Positions 46,100-53,424 of a DNA stretch of 64,000 nt are shown piece after piece. Origin of the DNA: Mycobacterium sp. E3198 (lineage in GTDB: Bacteria > Actinomycetota > Actinomycetes > Mycobacteriales > Mycobacteriaceae); NCBI RefSeq assembly GCF_001667015.1, contig NZ_LZIS01000015.1, forward strand, positions 1 to 64,000. The letters are read 5' to 3'. Both the position numbers and the translations under genes were made by a program. Under the pieces are notes generated by a model. The model did no database searches and had not been told where the DNA came from. It worked only from the letters and a program-made list of their open reading frames with translations. Each line of letters opens with the position of its first letter. Position 1 is the stretch's first letter.

Positions 46100-46273
46100 A
46101 TGAGTGGGACAGACAAGGCGAAGAACAAGATCGAGGATCTCGGCGGCCGGGCCAAGGAGGCCATCGGCAAGGCCACCGGCGATCGCGACACCCGGGACGA
46201 GGGCAGGGCCGATCAGGCGAAATCCAGCCTCAAGGACGCCGGCGAGAAGATCAAAGACGCCTTCAAGAAGTAA
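46100..46273 (+). CDS. CsbD-family stress protein
   Basis: A 57-residue highly charged protein with the CsbD pattern: 'KNKIEDLGGRAKEAIGKATGD' then 'ADQAKSSLKDAGEKIKDAFKK'. CsbD proteins are induced by general stress in other bacteria; the function is not known. ATG at 46100, divergent from the small membrane protein. Confidence 0.8.
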   Translation: MSGTDKAKNKIEDLGGRAKEAIGKATGDRDTRDEGRADQAKSSLKDAGEKIKDAFKK

Positions 46274-46387
46274 GTGACCGCTGACCAGCGGGTCGGCCGG
46301 TGACGGCCGTTGGCCCCGCTGGTCTTTCCTTGCCGATCGGCAGTCCACCCCGCAATTGGCGCCGAATAATGGGTAAAGGACCAGACA

Positions 46388-47089
46388 ATGCGAAGGCCTA
46401 CGAACATGCGCCGATACACGACATCCATGGGAGCTGCGGCGGTCGCGGCCGGCTTCGCACTGTTGGGCGCCCCCGCCCCCGCGGCGTCCGCGGACCCGTG
46501 TCCCGATGTCGAGGTGGTGTTCGCGCGCGGCTCGGGCGAGCCGCCCGGCGTCGGGGGCGTCGGAGGGTCCTTCATCGACGCGTTGCGCGGGCAGCTCGGC
46601 GGCCGATCGCTCGGGGTGTATCCGGTCAACTACCCGGCGAGCACCGATTTTTCCAACCCCGATTTCCCGGCGACCGTCATCGACGGCATCCGTGACGCCG
46701 GCGGCCACATCGAGTCGATGGCGAAAAATTGCCCGAATACCAAGGAGGTGCTGGGCGGGTATTCCCAGGGCGCCGCGGTGGCGGGTTTCACCACCTCGGC
46801 CGCCGTGCCGCCGGGCGTCCCGGCTTCCGCGGTCCCCCCGCCGATGCCACCGGAGATCGCGAACCACGTCGCGGCGGTCACGCTGTTCGGGACGCCGTCG
46901 GGTCCGTGGCTGCAGAAGTACGGCGCGCCGGTGATCACCATCGGCCCGCTGTATCAGCCCAAGACGCTCGAGTTGTGCGCGCCGGGCGACGGGATCTGCG
47001 GTGACGGCAACGACGCCTTCGCGCACGTGTCCTATCCGATGAACGGCATGACGGGCCAAGCGGCGACCTACGCGGCCAACCATTTGTAG
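46388..47089 (+). CDS. Secreted cutinase-like serine esterase
   Basis: A 233-residue alpha/beta hydrolase of the cutinase family (Culp). The signal peptide covers residues 1-35 (ending ASA), then 'DPCPDVEVVFARGSGE' with the oxyanion region, the nucleophile in 'GGYSQGAAV' and the Asp-His pair in 'GDGICGDGNDAFAHVSYPMN'. Four cysteines fit the two cutinase disulfides. It occupies the place of cut5 (Rv3724A/B), which is split in M. tuberculosis; here it is whole. Start at ATG 46388, or ATG 46406. Confidence 0.9.
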   Translation: MRRPTNMRRYTTSMGAAAVAAGFALLGAPAPAASADPCPDVEVVFARGSGEPPGVGGVGGSFIDALRGQLGGRSLGVYPVNYPASTDFSNPDFPATVIDGIRDAGGHIESMAKNCPNTKEVLGGYSQGAAVAGFTTSAAVPPGVPASAVPPPMPPEIANHVAAVTLFGTPSGPWLQKYGAPVITIGPLYQPKTLELCAPGDGICGDGNDAFAHVSYPMNGMTGQAATYAANHL

Positions 47090-47108
47090 CGCCGTGCAGA
47101 ATCGCACC

Positions 47109-48095
47109 ATGCACGTTCTGGTCACGGGCGGGACGGGGTTCGTCGGCGGGTGGACCGCCAAGGCGATCGCCGACGCCGGGCACTCCATCCGGTTCCTGGT
47201 GCGCAACCCCGATCGGCTCAAGACGTCCGTCGCCCAGCTCGGCGTCGACGTCTCGGACTTCGCCGTCGGGGACATCACCGATCGCGTTTCGGTGCGCGAG
47301 GCCCTGCGCGGCTGCGACGCCGTCGTGCACAGCGCCGCCCTGGTGGCCGTCGACCCCCGGCAGACCAACGAGATGCTGACCACCAACATGCAGGGCGCGC
47401 AGAACGTCCTCGGGCAGTCCGTCGAGCTGGGCCTGGACCCGATCATTCACGTGTCGAGCTTCACGGCGCTGTTCCATCCGGGCCTGCAGACGCTGAGCGC
47501 GGACCTCCCGGTCGTCGGCGGGGCGGACGGCTACGGGACGTCCAAGGCGCAGGTCGAGATCTATGCCCGCGGCCTGCAGGACGCCGGCGCACCGGTCAAC
47601 ATCACCTACCCGGGCATGGTGCTCGGCCCGCCGGTCGGCAACCAGTTCGGCGAGGCCGGCGAGGGCGTCAAGGCGGCGGTGCAGATGCACGCGATCCCGG
47701 GGCGCAGCGCGGCCTGGCTGATCGTCGACGCCCGCGATTTGGCCGCGCTGCACACCGCGCTGCTGGAGCCCGGGCGCGGGCCGCGCCGCTACACCGCGGG
47801 CGGGCACCGGGTGCCCGCGGCCGAGCTCGCGACCATGCTCGGCGAGGTCGCCGGCACCCCGATGGTCGCGGTTCCCATCCCGGACACCGCCCTGCGCGTG
47901 GCCGGGGCGGTCATGGATCGGGCGGGCCGGTTCCTGCCCTTCGACACGCCGTTCACGTCGGCGGGGATGCAGTACTACACGCAGATGCCGGCATCGGACG
48001 ATTCGCCCAGCGAGCGGGAACTCGGCATCACCTATCGCGATCCCAAGGAAACCGTCGCCGACACCTTCGAGGCCCTGCGGGCCGCCGGCAATTAG
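47109..48095 (+). CDS. NAD(P)-dependent epimerase/dehydratase (extended SDR)
   Basis: A 328-residue protein matching Rv3725. The NAD(P) motif 'VTGGTGFVGGWTAKAI' lies near residue 5, and the catalytic YxxxK is 'YGTSK'. The Ser partner is in 'HVSSFTALF'. Substrate unknown; similar enzymes act on nucleotide sugars or dihydroflavonol-like molecules. ATG at 47109 after a short gap from the cutinase gene. Confidence 0.85.
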   Translation: MHVLVTGGTGFVGGWTAKAIADAGHSIRFLVRNPDRLKTSVAQLGVDVSDFAVGDITDRVSVREALRGCDAVVHSAALVAVDPRQTNEMLTTNMQGAQNVLGQSVELGLDPIIHVSSFTALFHPGLQTLSADLPVVGGADGYGTSKAQVEIYARGLQDAGAPVNITYPGMVLGPPVGNQFGEAGEGVKAAVQMHAIPGRSAAWLIVDARDLAALHTALLEPGRGPRRYTAGGHRVPAAELATMLGEVAGTPMVAVPIPDTALRVAGAVMDRAGRFLPFDTPFTSAGMQYYTQMPASDDSPSERELGITYRDPKETVADTFEALRAAGN

Positions 48096-48096
48096 C

Positions 48097-48157
48097 CGCG
48101 AAAGTGCTACTACGGGCGTCCCTTCTCGGGAAACGTGTTGCCAGTTGCACTTTCGCG
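48097..48157. repeat. Intergenic inverted repeat, copy D
   Basis: Arms CGCGAAAGTGCTAC (48097-48110) and GTTGCACTTTCGCG (48144-48157) match at 13 of 14 positions. It starts one base after the epimerase stop codon, which fits a terminator before the dehydrogenase gene. It lacks the GACACGCCG core of the other copies. Confidence 0.5.
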
Positions 48158-48180
48158 TGCGCCCGAGGACGATCCGAAGG

Positions 48181-49344
48181 ATGAAATCCGTCACCTGCAC
48201 CAACGCGAAACTCGAAGTGGTCGACACCCCGACCCCGGCCCCGGCGAAGGGCCAGTTGCTGATCGAGGTCCTGCGGTGCGGCATCTGCGGTTCGGACCTG
48301 CATGCGCGCCACCACTGCGACGAACTCGCCGACGTGATGGTCGAATCCGGGTACGACGCGTTCATGCGATCGAACCAGTCGGTCGTGTTCGGGCACGAAT
48401 TCTGCGGCGAGGTGCTCGATTACGGCCCCGGCACGCGCAAGGCCCCGCGGCCCGGCAGCACGGTGGTCGCCCTGCCGCTGCTGGGCCGCGGCAAGGAGGT
48501 GCACGGGATCGGGTTGTCCACAATGGCGCCGGGCGCCTATGCCGAACAGCTCCTCGTCGAGCAGTCGCTGACGTTTGCCGTCCCGAACGGGTTGTCCCCC
48601 GAGCTGGCCGCCCTCACCGAGCCGATGGCCGTCGGCTGGCACGCCGTCCGTCGCGGCGAGGTGGGCAAGGGCGACGTGGCGATCGTGATCGGCTGCGGGC
48701 CAATCGGTCTCGCGGTGATCTGCATGCTCAAGGCGCACGGGGTGCATACGGTGATCGCCAGCGACTTCGCGCCGGGCCGGCGCGCGCTGGCCACCGCCTG
48801 CGGGGCCGACATTGTCGTCGACCCCGCGCAGGATTCGCCGTACGAGACGGACGCGAGCCGCAAACACCTGCACGGCATCCTCGAGGCGTTCGATTTGGCG
48901 GTGGGCACGATCGAGAAGCTGCAACGGTTGCGGCTGCCCTGGTGGCACGTGTGGCGCGCCGCGGAAGCGGCCGGCGCCGCGACGCCCAAGCACCCCATCA
49001 TCTTCGAATGTGTCGGCGTCCCGGGCATCATCGACGGCATCATCGCGAGCGCGCCGCTGTTCTCGCGCGTCGTCGTGGTCGGCGTCTGCATGGGCGCGGA
49101 CCAGATCCGGCCGGCGATGGCGATCAACAAGGAGATCGACCTCCGGTTCGTGCTCGGCTACACCCCACTGGAGTTCCGCGACACCCTGCACATGCTCGCC
49201 GACGGCAAGGTCAACGTCGCGCCGTTGATCACCGGCACCGTCGGGCTGGCCGGCGTCGAGGCCGCGTTCGACGCGCTCGGCGACCCCGAGGCGCACGCGA
49301 AGATCCTCATCGACCCCCGCAGCGACGCTACGCAGCCGGCGTGA
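48181..49344 (+). CDS. Zinc-dependent alcohol dehydrogenase (MDR family)
   Basis: A 387-residue medium-chain dehydrogenase matching Rv3726. Catalytic-zinc ligands are seen as 'RCGICGSDLHARHHC' (first Cys) and 'GHEFCGEV' (His-Glu), and the NAD(P) motif 'VIGCGPIGLAVICML' lies near 177. The structural zinc four-cysteine loop is not visible, so it is the type with one zinc. ATG at 48181. Its 3' end overlaps the next gene on the other strand by 17 bases. Confidence 0.85.
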   Translation: MKSVTCTNAKLEVVDTPTPAPAKGQLLIEVLRCGICGSDLHARHHCDELADVMVESGYDAFMRSNQSVVFGHEFCGEVLDYGPGTRKAPRPGSTVVALPLLGRGKEVHGIGLSTMAPGAYAEQLLVEQSLTFAVPNGLSPELAALTEPMAVGWHAVRRGEVGKGDVAIVIGCGPIGLAVICMLKAHGVHTVIASDFAPGRRALATACGADIVVDPAQDSPYETDASRKHLHGILEAFDLAVGTIEKLQRLRLPWWHVWRAAEAAGAATPKHPIIFECVGVPGIIDGIIASAPLFSRVVVVGVCMGADQIRPAMAINKEIDLRFVLGYTPLEFRDTLHMLADGKVNVAPLITGTVGLAGVEAAFDALGDPEAHAKILIDPRSDATQPA

Positions 49345-49714
49345 TCTCCAACCCCACGTGCACCTTGTCGATGCCGCCGCGCACGATCGAGTGCGCGTAG
49401 AACCACCACGCGTGGTACCAGTACCGCTTGAGCACGGCGTTGTAGACCCGCCGCGTCTCGGACTTCGGCAGCACCCGGGCGACCGCCTCGACCGCTTCGC
49501 TCTTGGGCTTGCCCAGTGCGGCGCTCCGGGCGATCGTCACCCGCGGCGTGTTGTTGATCCGCCGGACCTTCCACGAGCCGTCGTCGGTGATGACCAGCAG
49601 CTTGTCGCCGTCCGGCACGCCCCAGATCGGGGTCGGCTTGGGACGGCCGTCCTTGGTGAAGGTGGTCAGCAGCAGGTACTTGGACGCGATGACGTCCTGA
49701 AAGCGGAGAGGCAC
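49328..49714 (-). CDS. PPOX/FDOR-type flavin or F420-dependent protein
   Basis: A 128-residue split-barrel protein ('KYLLLTTFTKDGRPKPTPIWGVPDGDKLLVIT...') of the pyridoxamine-phosphate-oxidase-like fold. Its size and strand order match mycobacterial F420-dependent FDOR proteins; FMN cannot be excluded. GTG at 49714. Convergent and overlapping with the dehydrogenase gene. Confidence 0.7.
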   Translation of the reverse strand: MPLRFQDVIASKYLLLTTFTKDGRPKPTPIWGVPDGDKLLVITDDGSWKVRRINNTPRVTIARSAALGKPKSEAVEAVARVLPKSETRRVYNAVLKRYWYHAWWFYAHSIVRGGIDKVHVGLEITPAA

Positions 49715-49751
49715 GGCAGAACAGTTCCCCGTTGACGCGACTTCCTAACCC

Positions 49752-50456
49752 TCAGGTGTTGCGCCCGCCGTTGACACCGAGTATCTGGCCGGTGATGTAG
49801 CCGGCCTCCTCGGAGGCGAAGAACGCGCACGCCGCGGCGATGTCCCCCGGCGTGCCCACCCGCCGCACCGGCGTGCGCGCGATGTGGTCGTCCACGGTGC
49901 CGCCCAGCAGTCCCCGGCGCTCGGCGCTGCGCAGCATCGGCGTGTCGATGAACCCCGGCGGAACCGCGTTGACGGTGATCCCGCTCGGCCCGTACTCGAG
50001 GGCCAGCGACTTGGTCAGGCCGTTCACCGCGGACTTGGCCGCGACGTAGTGGGCCATGAACGGCTGACCGGAGTGCGTGCTGGACGACGAGATGTTGACG
50101 ATGCGCCCCCAGCCCGCCTCGACCATGTCGGGCAGCGCGGCCTGAATCGTGTGGAACACCCCGTTGAGGTTGACGTCGATCACCTTCGACCATTCCTCGA
50201 ACGACATGCCCAGGAATTTTTTGAAGCCCTCCACGCCGGCGGCGTTGACCAGCACCAGGATCGGGCCGAGCGCATCCCGGATCGCCGACATCGCGGCGTC
50301 GACCCGCGCACGGTCGGTGACGTCCGCCACGTAGCCGAAGCCGTCGTCGGTGGGCGACAGGTCGATGACCGCCACCCGAAACCCGTCGCTGCGCAATCGT
50401 TCCGCGACCGCACGGCCGATCCCGGACGCACCGCCCGTCACCACCGCAGTCTTCAC
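49752..50456 (-). CDS. Short-chain dehydrogenase/reductase
   Basis: A 234-residue classical SDR: cofactor motif 'VTGGASGIGRAVAERL', 'NAAG' and the catalytic Ser ('NISSSSTHSG') with 'YVAAK' (Tyr-Lys). It ends 'ITGQILGVNGGRNT', as in 3-oxoacyl-ACP-reductase-like SDRs. The GTG at 50456 has AGGAAGG upstream. It is divergent from the TetR gene, so it could be under the same regulator, although the operator lies nearer the TetR promoter. Confidence 0.85.
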   Translation of the reverse strand: MKTAVVTGGASGIGRAVAERLRSDGFRVAVIDLSPTDDGFGYVADVTDRARVDAAMSAIRDALGPILVLVNAAGVEGFKKFLGMSFEEWSKVIDVNLNGVFHTIQAALPDMVEAGWGRIVNISSSSTHSGQPFMAHYVAAKSAVNGLTKSLALEYGPSGITVNAVPPGFIDTPMLRSAERRGLLGGTVDDHIARTPVRRVGTPGDIAAACAFFASEEAGYITGQILGVNGGRNT

Positions 50457-50567
50457 GCACACCCACCTTCCTGAGCGACCGCCCAGCATGAGGGGCCTGA
50501 CATTACCTATCACCCCCGCGCGACGCGGGTCAAGCCGGCCCGATTCCGGTGGGCAAGGGAGTTGATT

Positions 50568-50583
50568 TTTAGCGATCGCCCAA
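50568..50583. promoter_or_regulatory. TetR operator candidate, site 1
   Basis: TTTAGCGATCGCCCAA matches the perfect palindrome TTGGGCGATCGCCCAA (site 2 at 53253-53268) at 14 of 16 positions. It ends 2 bases before the -10 of the TetR gene, so binding would block that promoter (autorepression, inference). It also lies 112 bases from the divergent SDR start. Confidence 0.6.
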
Positions 50584-50585
50584 CT

Positions 50586-50591
50586 TAGGGT
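50586..50591 (+). promoter_or_regulatory. -10 box for leaderless tetR gene
   Basis: TAGGGT ends 6 bases before ATG 50598. It lies next to the palindromic site 50568-50583. Confidence 0.45.
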
Positions 50592-50597
50592 CCGGTG

Positions 50598-51173
50598 ATG
50601 GCCAGGGACACCACTACTCGGGACATGCTGATCGACGCGACGAGTCGAATCATGGTCGAGGAGGGGTACGCCGCGGCTACGTCGCGGCGCGTGGCCGCCG
50701 AAGCCGGGGTCAAACCGGCGCTGGTGCACTACTACTTCCCGACGATGGACGACCTGTATCTCGACGTCTTCCGCCGGGGCGCCGCCGCCTACCTGGAACG
50801 CCAACGGGAGGCGCTGGCCGCCGAGAAGCCCCTGCACGCCTTCTGGGAGACGCTCGTCGAACCCAAGGACGCGAGGCTGCTGCTGGAGTTCATGGGACTT
50901 GCCAACCACCGCAAGGAGATCCGGGCGGAGATCTCCGCCTGGCAGGAGCGCTGGCGCGAGATGCAGATCACCGCGCTGAACTTCATCGTTCGCGAACACG
51001 GCCTCGACACAAGCGAATTCCCGCCCGCGGGCATCGCGGTCGTCATCGCCGCGGTCGGGCGCACCCTGATCCTCGAGCAGACGCTGGGCACCAAAGGCGG
51101 CCACGACGAGGCCGTCGCACTGGTCAACCGATTCCTGGACCGGTTCGAGATGCCAACGAAGCGGCGTGATTGA
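50598..51173 (+). CDS. TetR-family transcriptional regulator
   Basis: A 191-residue one-component repressor. The N-terminal helix-turn-helix is 'TSRRVAAEAGVKPALVHYYFPTMDDLYLDVF', in parts, at about residues 29-60; the C-terminal ligand domain is of unknown specificity. The site at 50568-50583 and a near-identical site at 53253-53268 before the SDR-P450 genes suggest the regulon. Start at ATG 50598, decided by the leaderless -10. Confidence 0.88.
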   Translation: MARDTTTRDMLIDATSRIMVEEGYAAATSRRVAAEAGVKPALVHYYFPTMDDLYLDVFRRGAAAYLERQREALAAEKPLHAFWETLVEPKDARLLLEFMGLANHRKEIRAEISAWQERWREMQITALNFIVREHGLDTSEFPPAGIAVVIAAVGRTLILEQTLGTKGGHDEAVALVNRFLDRFEMPTKRRD

Positions 51174-51179
51174 CCCGAC

Positions 51180-52382
51180 CTAGGGCAGCACGACCCGCAG
51201 CCGCTCCCAGCCGCGGACGGTCGAGGTCGACGCCAATTGCGCCGTGTCGTAATCGATGTCCCACTCCGGCCAGCGGTTGAGGATCTCGTCGAGGGCGACC
51301 CGGCCCTCGAGCCGCGCCAGGTTCGCCCCGAGGCAGTAGTGCACGCCCTTGCCGAAGGTGATGTGCGAGATGTTGTCGCGGCGGATGTTGAACGTGTCCG
51401 GATCGGTGTAACGGCGGTGGTCGCGGTTGGCCGCGCCGAACAGCAGCAGCATGGCGCTGCCGGCCGGAACCGTCCTGCCGTAGCACTCGAAATCCTTTGC
51501 CATCCAACGGGCGACGTGGGGGCCGGTGGGCTCGAACCGCAGCGTCTCGTCGACGGTCCGGGTCAGCAGCGACCGGTCTTGGCAGACCTCGCGCCGCTGG
51601 TCGGGGTGCTCGGCGAGCACCTTGGCCAGCCAGCCGATCAGCCGGCCCGTCGTCTCGTTCCCGGCGCCCGCGACCACCTGGGTGTAATGCAGCACCTCTT
51701 TGCGTGTCAGCTTTCGGTGCACCCCGTGCTCGTCGTCGAACTCGACGTTGAGCAACGTCGTCATGAGGTCGTCCGACGGGTTGTTGGACCGCCATTCGAC
51801 GTAGTCGGCGTAGATGCGTCCGTCGGCGATGGAGTCGGCGTCGACGACCTTCATCGGCGTGCCCGGCCTGGTGCGCAGGTTCGCGTCGTTGGCGTCGCGC
51901 ACCGAAACCTGTTCGGATTCCGGAATTCCCAGCAGCATTCCGATCACCCGCATCGGCATCATCGACGCGAGTTCGGCGATGATGTCGAAGCCGCCCGACC
52001 CGACGAGCGGATCCAGGCACCGCACGCAGTACCGCCGAATCTGGTCTTCGAGCTCGGCCATCCGGCGCGGAGTGAACACCCGCGACATCAGCCCGCGCAG
52101 CCTGGTGTGTTCGGGCGGATCCTGGAACATCATGACGCCGCCGGGCATGTCGAATTTCGACTGGATCAACTCGAGGATGTCGCTGCGGCGGTTGGAGAAC
52201 ACCTCCCAGTTGGCCAGGGCGCGTTCGACGTCGGAATGCCTTGATATCGCCCAGAAGTCGTAGCGCTCGTTGTAGTAGATCGGCGCCTCTTCGCGCAGCC
52301 GCGCATAGGTCGGGTACGGGTCGGCGATGATGCCGGTGTCGTAGGGGTCGTAGTAGACGTCGGTGTCGCTGGTAACCGTCAT
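51180..52382 (-). CDS. Cytochrome P450
   Basis: A 400-residue monooxygenase. Heme-binding loop 'FGKGVHYCLGANLARLE' (Cys ligand), I-helix 'AGAGNETTGR', K-helix ExxR 'ETLRFEPTG'. No signal or reductase fusion; needs ferredoxin. It lies 10 bases after the mycofactocin-type SDR on the same strand, probably one operon controlled by the palindrome at 53253. Convergent with tetR. Confidence 0.92.
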   Translation of the reverse strand: MTVTSDTDVYYDPYDTGIIADPYPTYARLREEAPIYYNERYDFWAISRHSDVERALANWEVFSNRRSDILELIQSKFDMPGGVMMFQDPPEHTRLRGLMSRVFTPRRMAELEDQIRRYCVRCLDPLVGSGGFDIIAELASMMPMRVIGMLLGIPESEQVSVRDANDANLRTRPGTPMKVVDADSIADGRIYADYVEWRSNNPSDDLMTTLLNVEFDDEHGVHRKLTRKEVLHYTQVVAGAGNETTGRLIGWLAKVLAEHPDQRREVCQDRSLLTRTVDETLRFEPTGPHVARWMAKDFECYGRTVPAGSAMLLLFGAANRDHRRYTDPDTFNIRRDNISHITFGKGVHYCLGANLARLEGRVALDEILNRWPEWDIDYDTAQLASTSTVRGWERLRVVLP

Positions 52383-52392
52383 CGATGCTTCC

Positions 52393-53229
52393 TTACTTCA
52401 GGCAGCTGCCGGCGTCCACGGGCAGCGCGACGCCGGTGATGTAGCGCGCTTCGTCGGAGGCCAAGAACAGCACGGCGTTGGTGATGTCTTCGGGGGTCAC
52501 CCAGGGAATCGGCAGGTAGTGGAAGCTCTGGCACACCGGCGCCAGGTCGTCGGGTCCCGGATTTTCCAGTTCCGGCCGGAAGGCGCGGTAGGTGGCCTCG
52601 TTCATCAGCAGCGGCGAGTTCACGTGCGTCGGGAGGACGGCGTTGACCCGGATCATGCGCTGGCCCAATTCGACGGCGAACGAACGCATCAGCCCGATCA
52701 CGCCGTGCTTGGCCGCGACGTAGTGGCCCATGTGCGGATACGCCTTGCAGCCGGCCACCGAGGACGTGAGGACGACGGCGCCGCCCCGGCCGCCGTCCAG
52801 GATGTGCGGAACGCCGGCTTTCACCGTCTTCCACACCCCGCTCAGGTTGACGTCGATCATCTCCTGCCACAGCGCCTCGTCGGTCTTGTGCAGCTTCCCC
52901 GCCGTTGTCCCGATGCCGGCGTTCGCGACGATCACGTCCAGGCGGCCCAGTTGTTCGACCCCGCTGTCGACGGCCGCCCGCAACGCGTCGAAATCGCGAA
53001 CGTCGACTTCGGCGGTGACGACGCGGCCGCCGGCGTCCTTCACCAATCCCGCGGTCTCGTCGAGGTCTTCGGGCGTCGCGCCGTCGGCCGGCGACGCGTC
53101 GAACTTGCGGCAGATGTCGACGGCGATGATGTCGGCGCCCTCCCGCGCGAGCCGGACCGCGTGGCTCCTGCCCTGCCCGCGCGCCGCCCCGGTCACGAAC
53201 GCGACCTTGCCGTCCATCCGGCCCGCCAT
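52393..53229 (-). CDS. Mycofactocin-coupled short-chain dehydrogenase
   Basis: A 278-residue SDR with the longer N-terminal cofactor region characteristic of mycofactocin-dependent SDRs ('MDGKVAFVTGAARGQGRSHAVRLAREGADIIAVDIC', in parts), a catalytic Ser in 'VLTSSVAGCKAYP' and 'HYVAAKHG' (Tyr-Lys). In this family NAD is not exchanged freely; redox passes to mycofactocin (family knowledge). The ATG at 53229 has GAGG upstream. First gene of an operon with the P450. Confidence 0.82.
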   Translation of the reverse strand: MAGRMDGKVAFVTGAARGQGRSHAVRLAREGADIIAVDICRKFDASPADGATPEDLDETAGLVKDAGGRVVTAEVDVRDFDALRAAVDSGVEQLGRLDVIVANAGIGTTAGKLHKTDEALWQEMIDVNLSGVWKTVKAGVPHILDGGRGGAVVLTSSVAGCKAYPHMGHYVAAKHGVIGLMRSFAVELGQRMIRVNAVLPTHVNSPLLMNEATYRAFRPELENPGPDDLAPVCQSFHYLPIPWVTPEDITNAVLFLASDEARYITGVALPVDAGSCLK

Positions 53230-53252
53230 AGCCACCTCGACTCCCCGCGATT

Positions 53253-53268
53253 TTGGGCGATCGCCCAA
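53253..53268. promoter_or_regulatory. TetR operator candidate, site 2
   Basis: TTGGGCGATCGCCCAA is a perfect 16-bp palindrome, 24 bases upstream of the SDR start. The copy near tetR (50568-50583) matches 14 of 16 bases. The two sites point to one TetR regulator for tetR and the SDR-P450 operon. Confidence 0.7.
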
Positions 53269-53358
53269 TTTCCGCCGCACGCCATGTGTAGCAGCACCGG
53301 GACGAGCTCGTCAAGGCGCGGACCGGCCTCGGGGCCATGCAGGTTCTGTGAAGATTGA

Positions 53359-53372
53359 TCACACCGGTGTGA
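53359..53372. promoter_or_regulatory. Palindromic operator candidate before the decarboxylase-like gene
   Basis: TCACACCGGTGTGA is a perfect 14-bp palindrome, 53 bases before ATG 53425 and in the divergent gap with the SDR gene. It differs from the TetR site. It does not fit the CRP order (TGTGA-N6-TCACA). The regulator is unknown. Confidence 0.4.
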
Positions 53373-53424
53373 AAGCTTCGTTAAGAGCGAGGCGGATCCC
53401 GCCGTGCCCCTGCACCGTGGACGT

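Noticed and set aside
33355..46273. A prophage or integrative element in the accessory block
   Set aside because: No integrase, transposase, terminase or direct repeat of the tRNA end was found.
53404..53424. GTG 53404 as the start of the decarboxylase-like gene
   Set aside because: Possible, but family similarity starts after ATG 53425 and there is no better ribosome site for the GTG.
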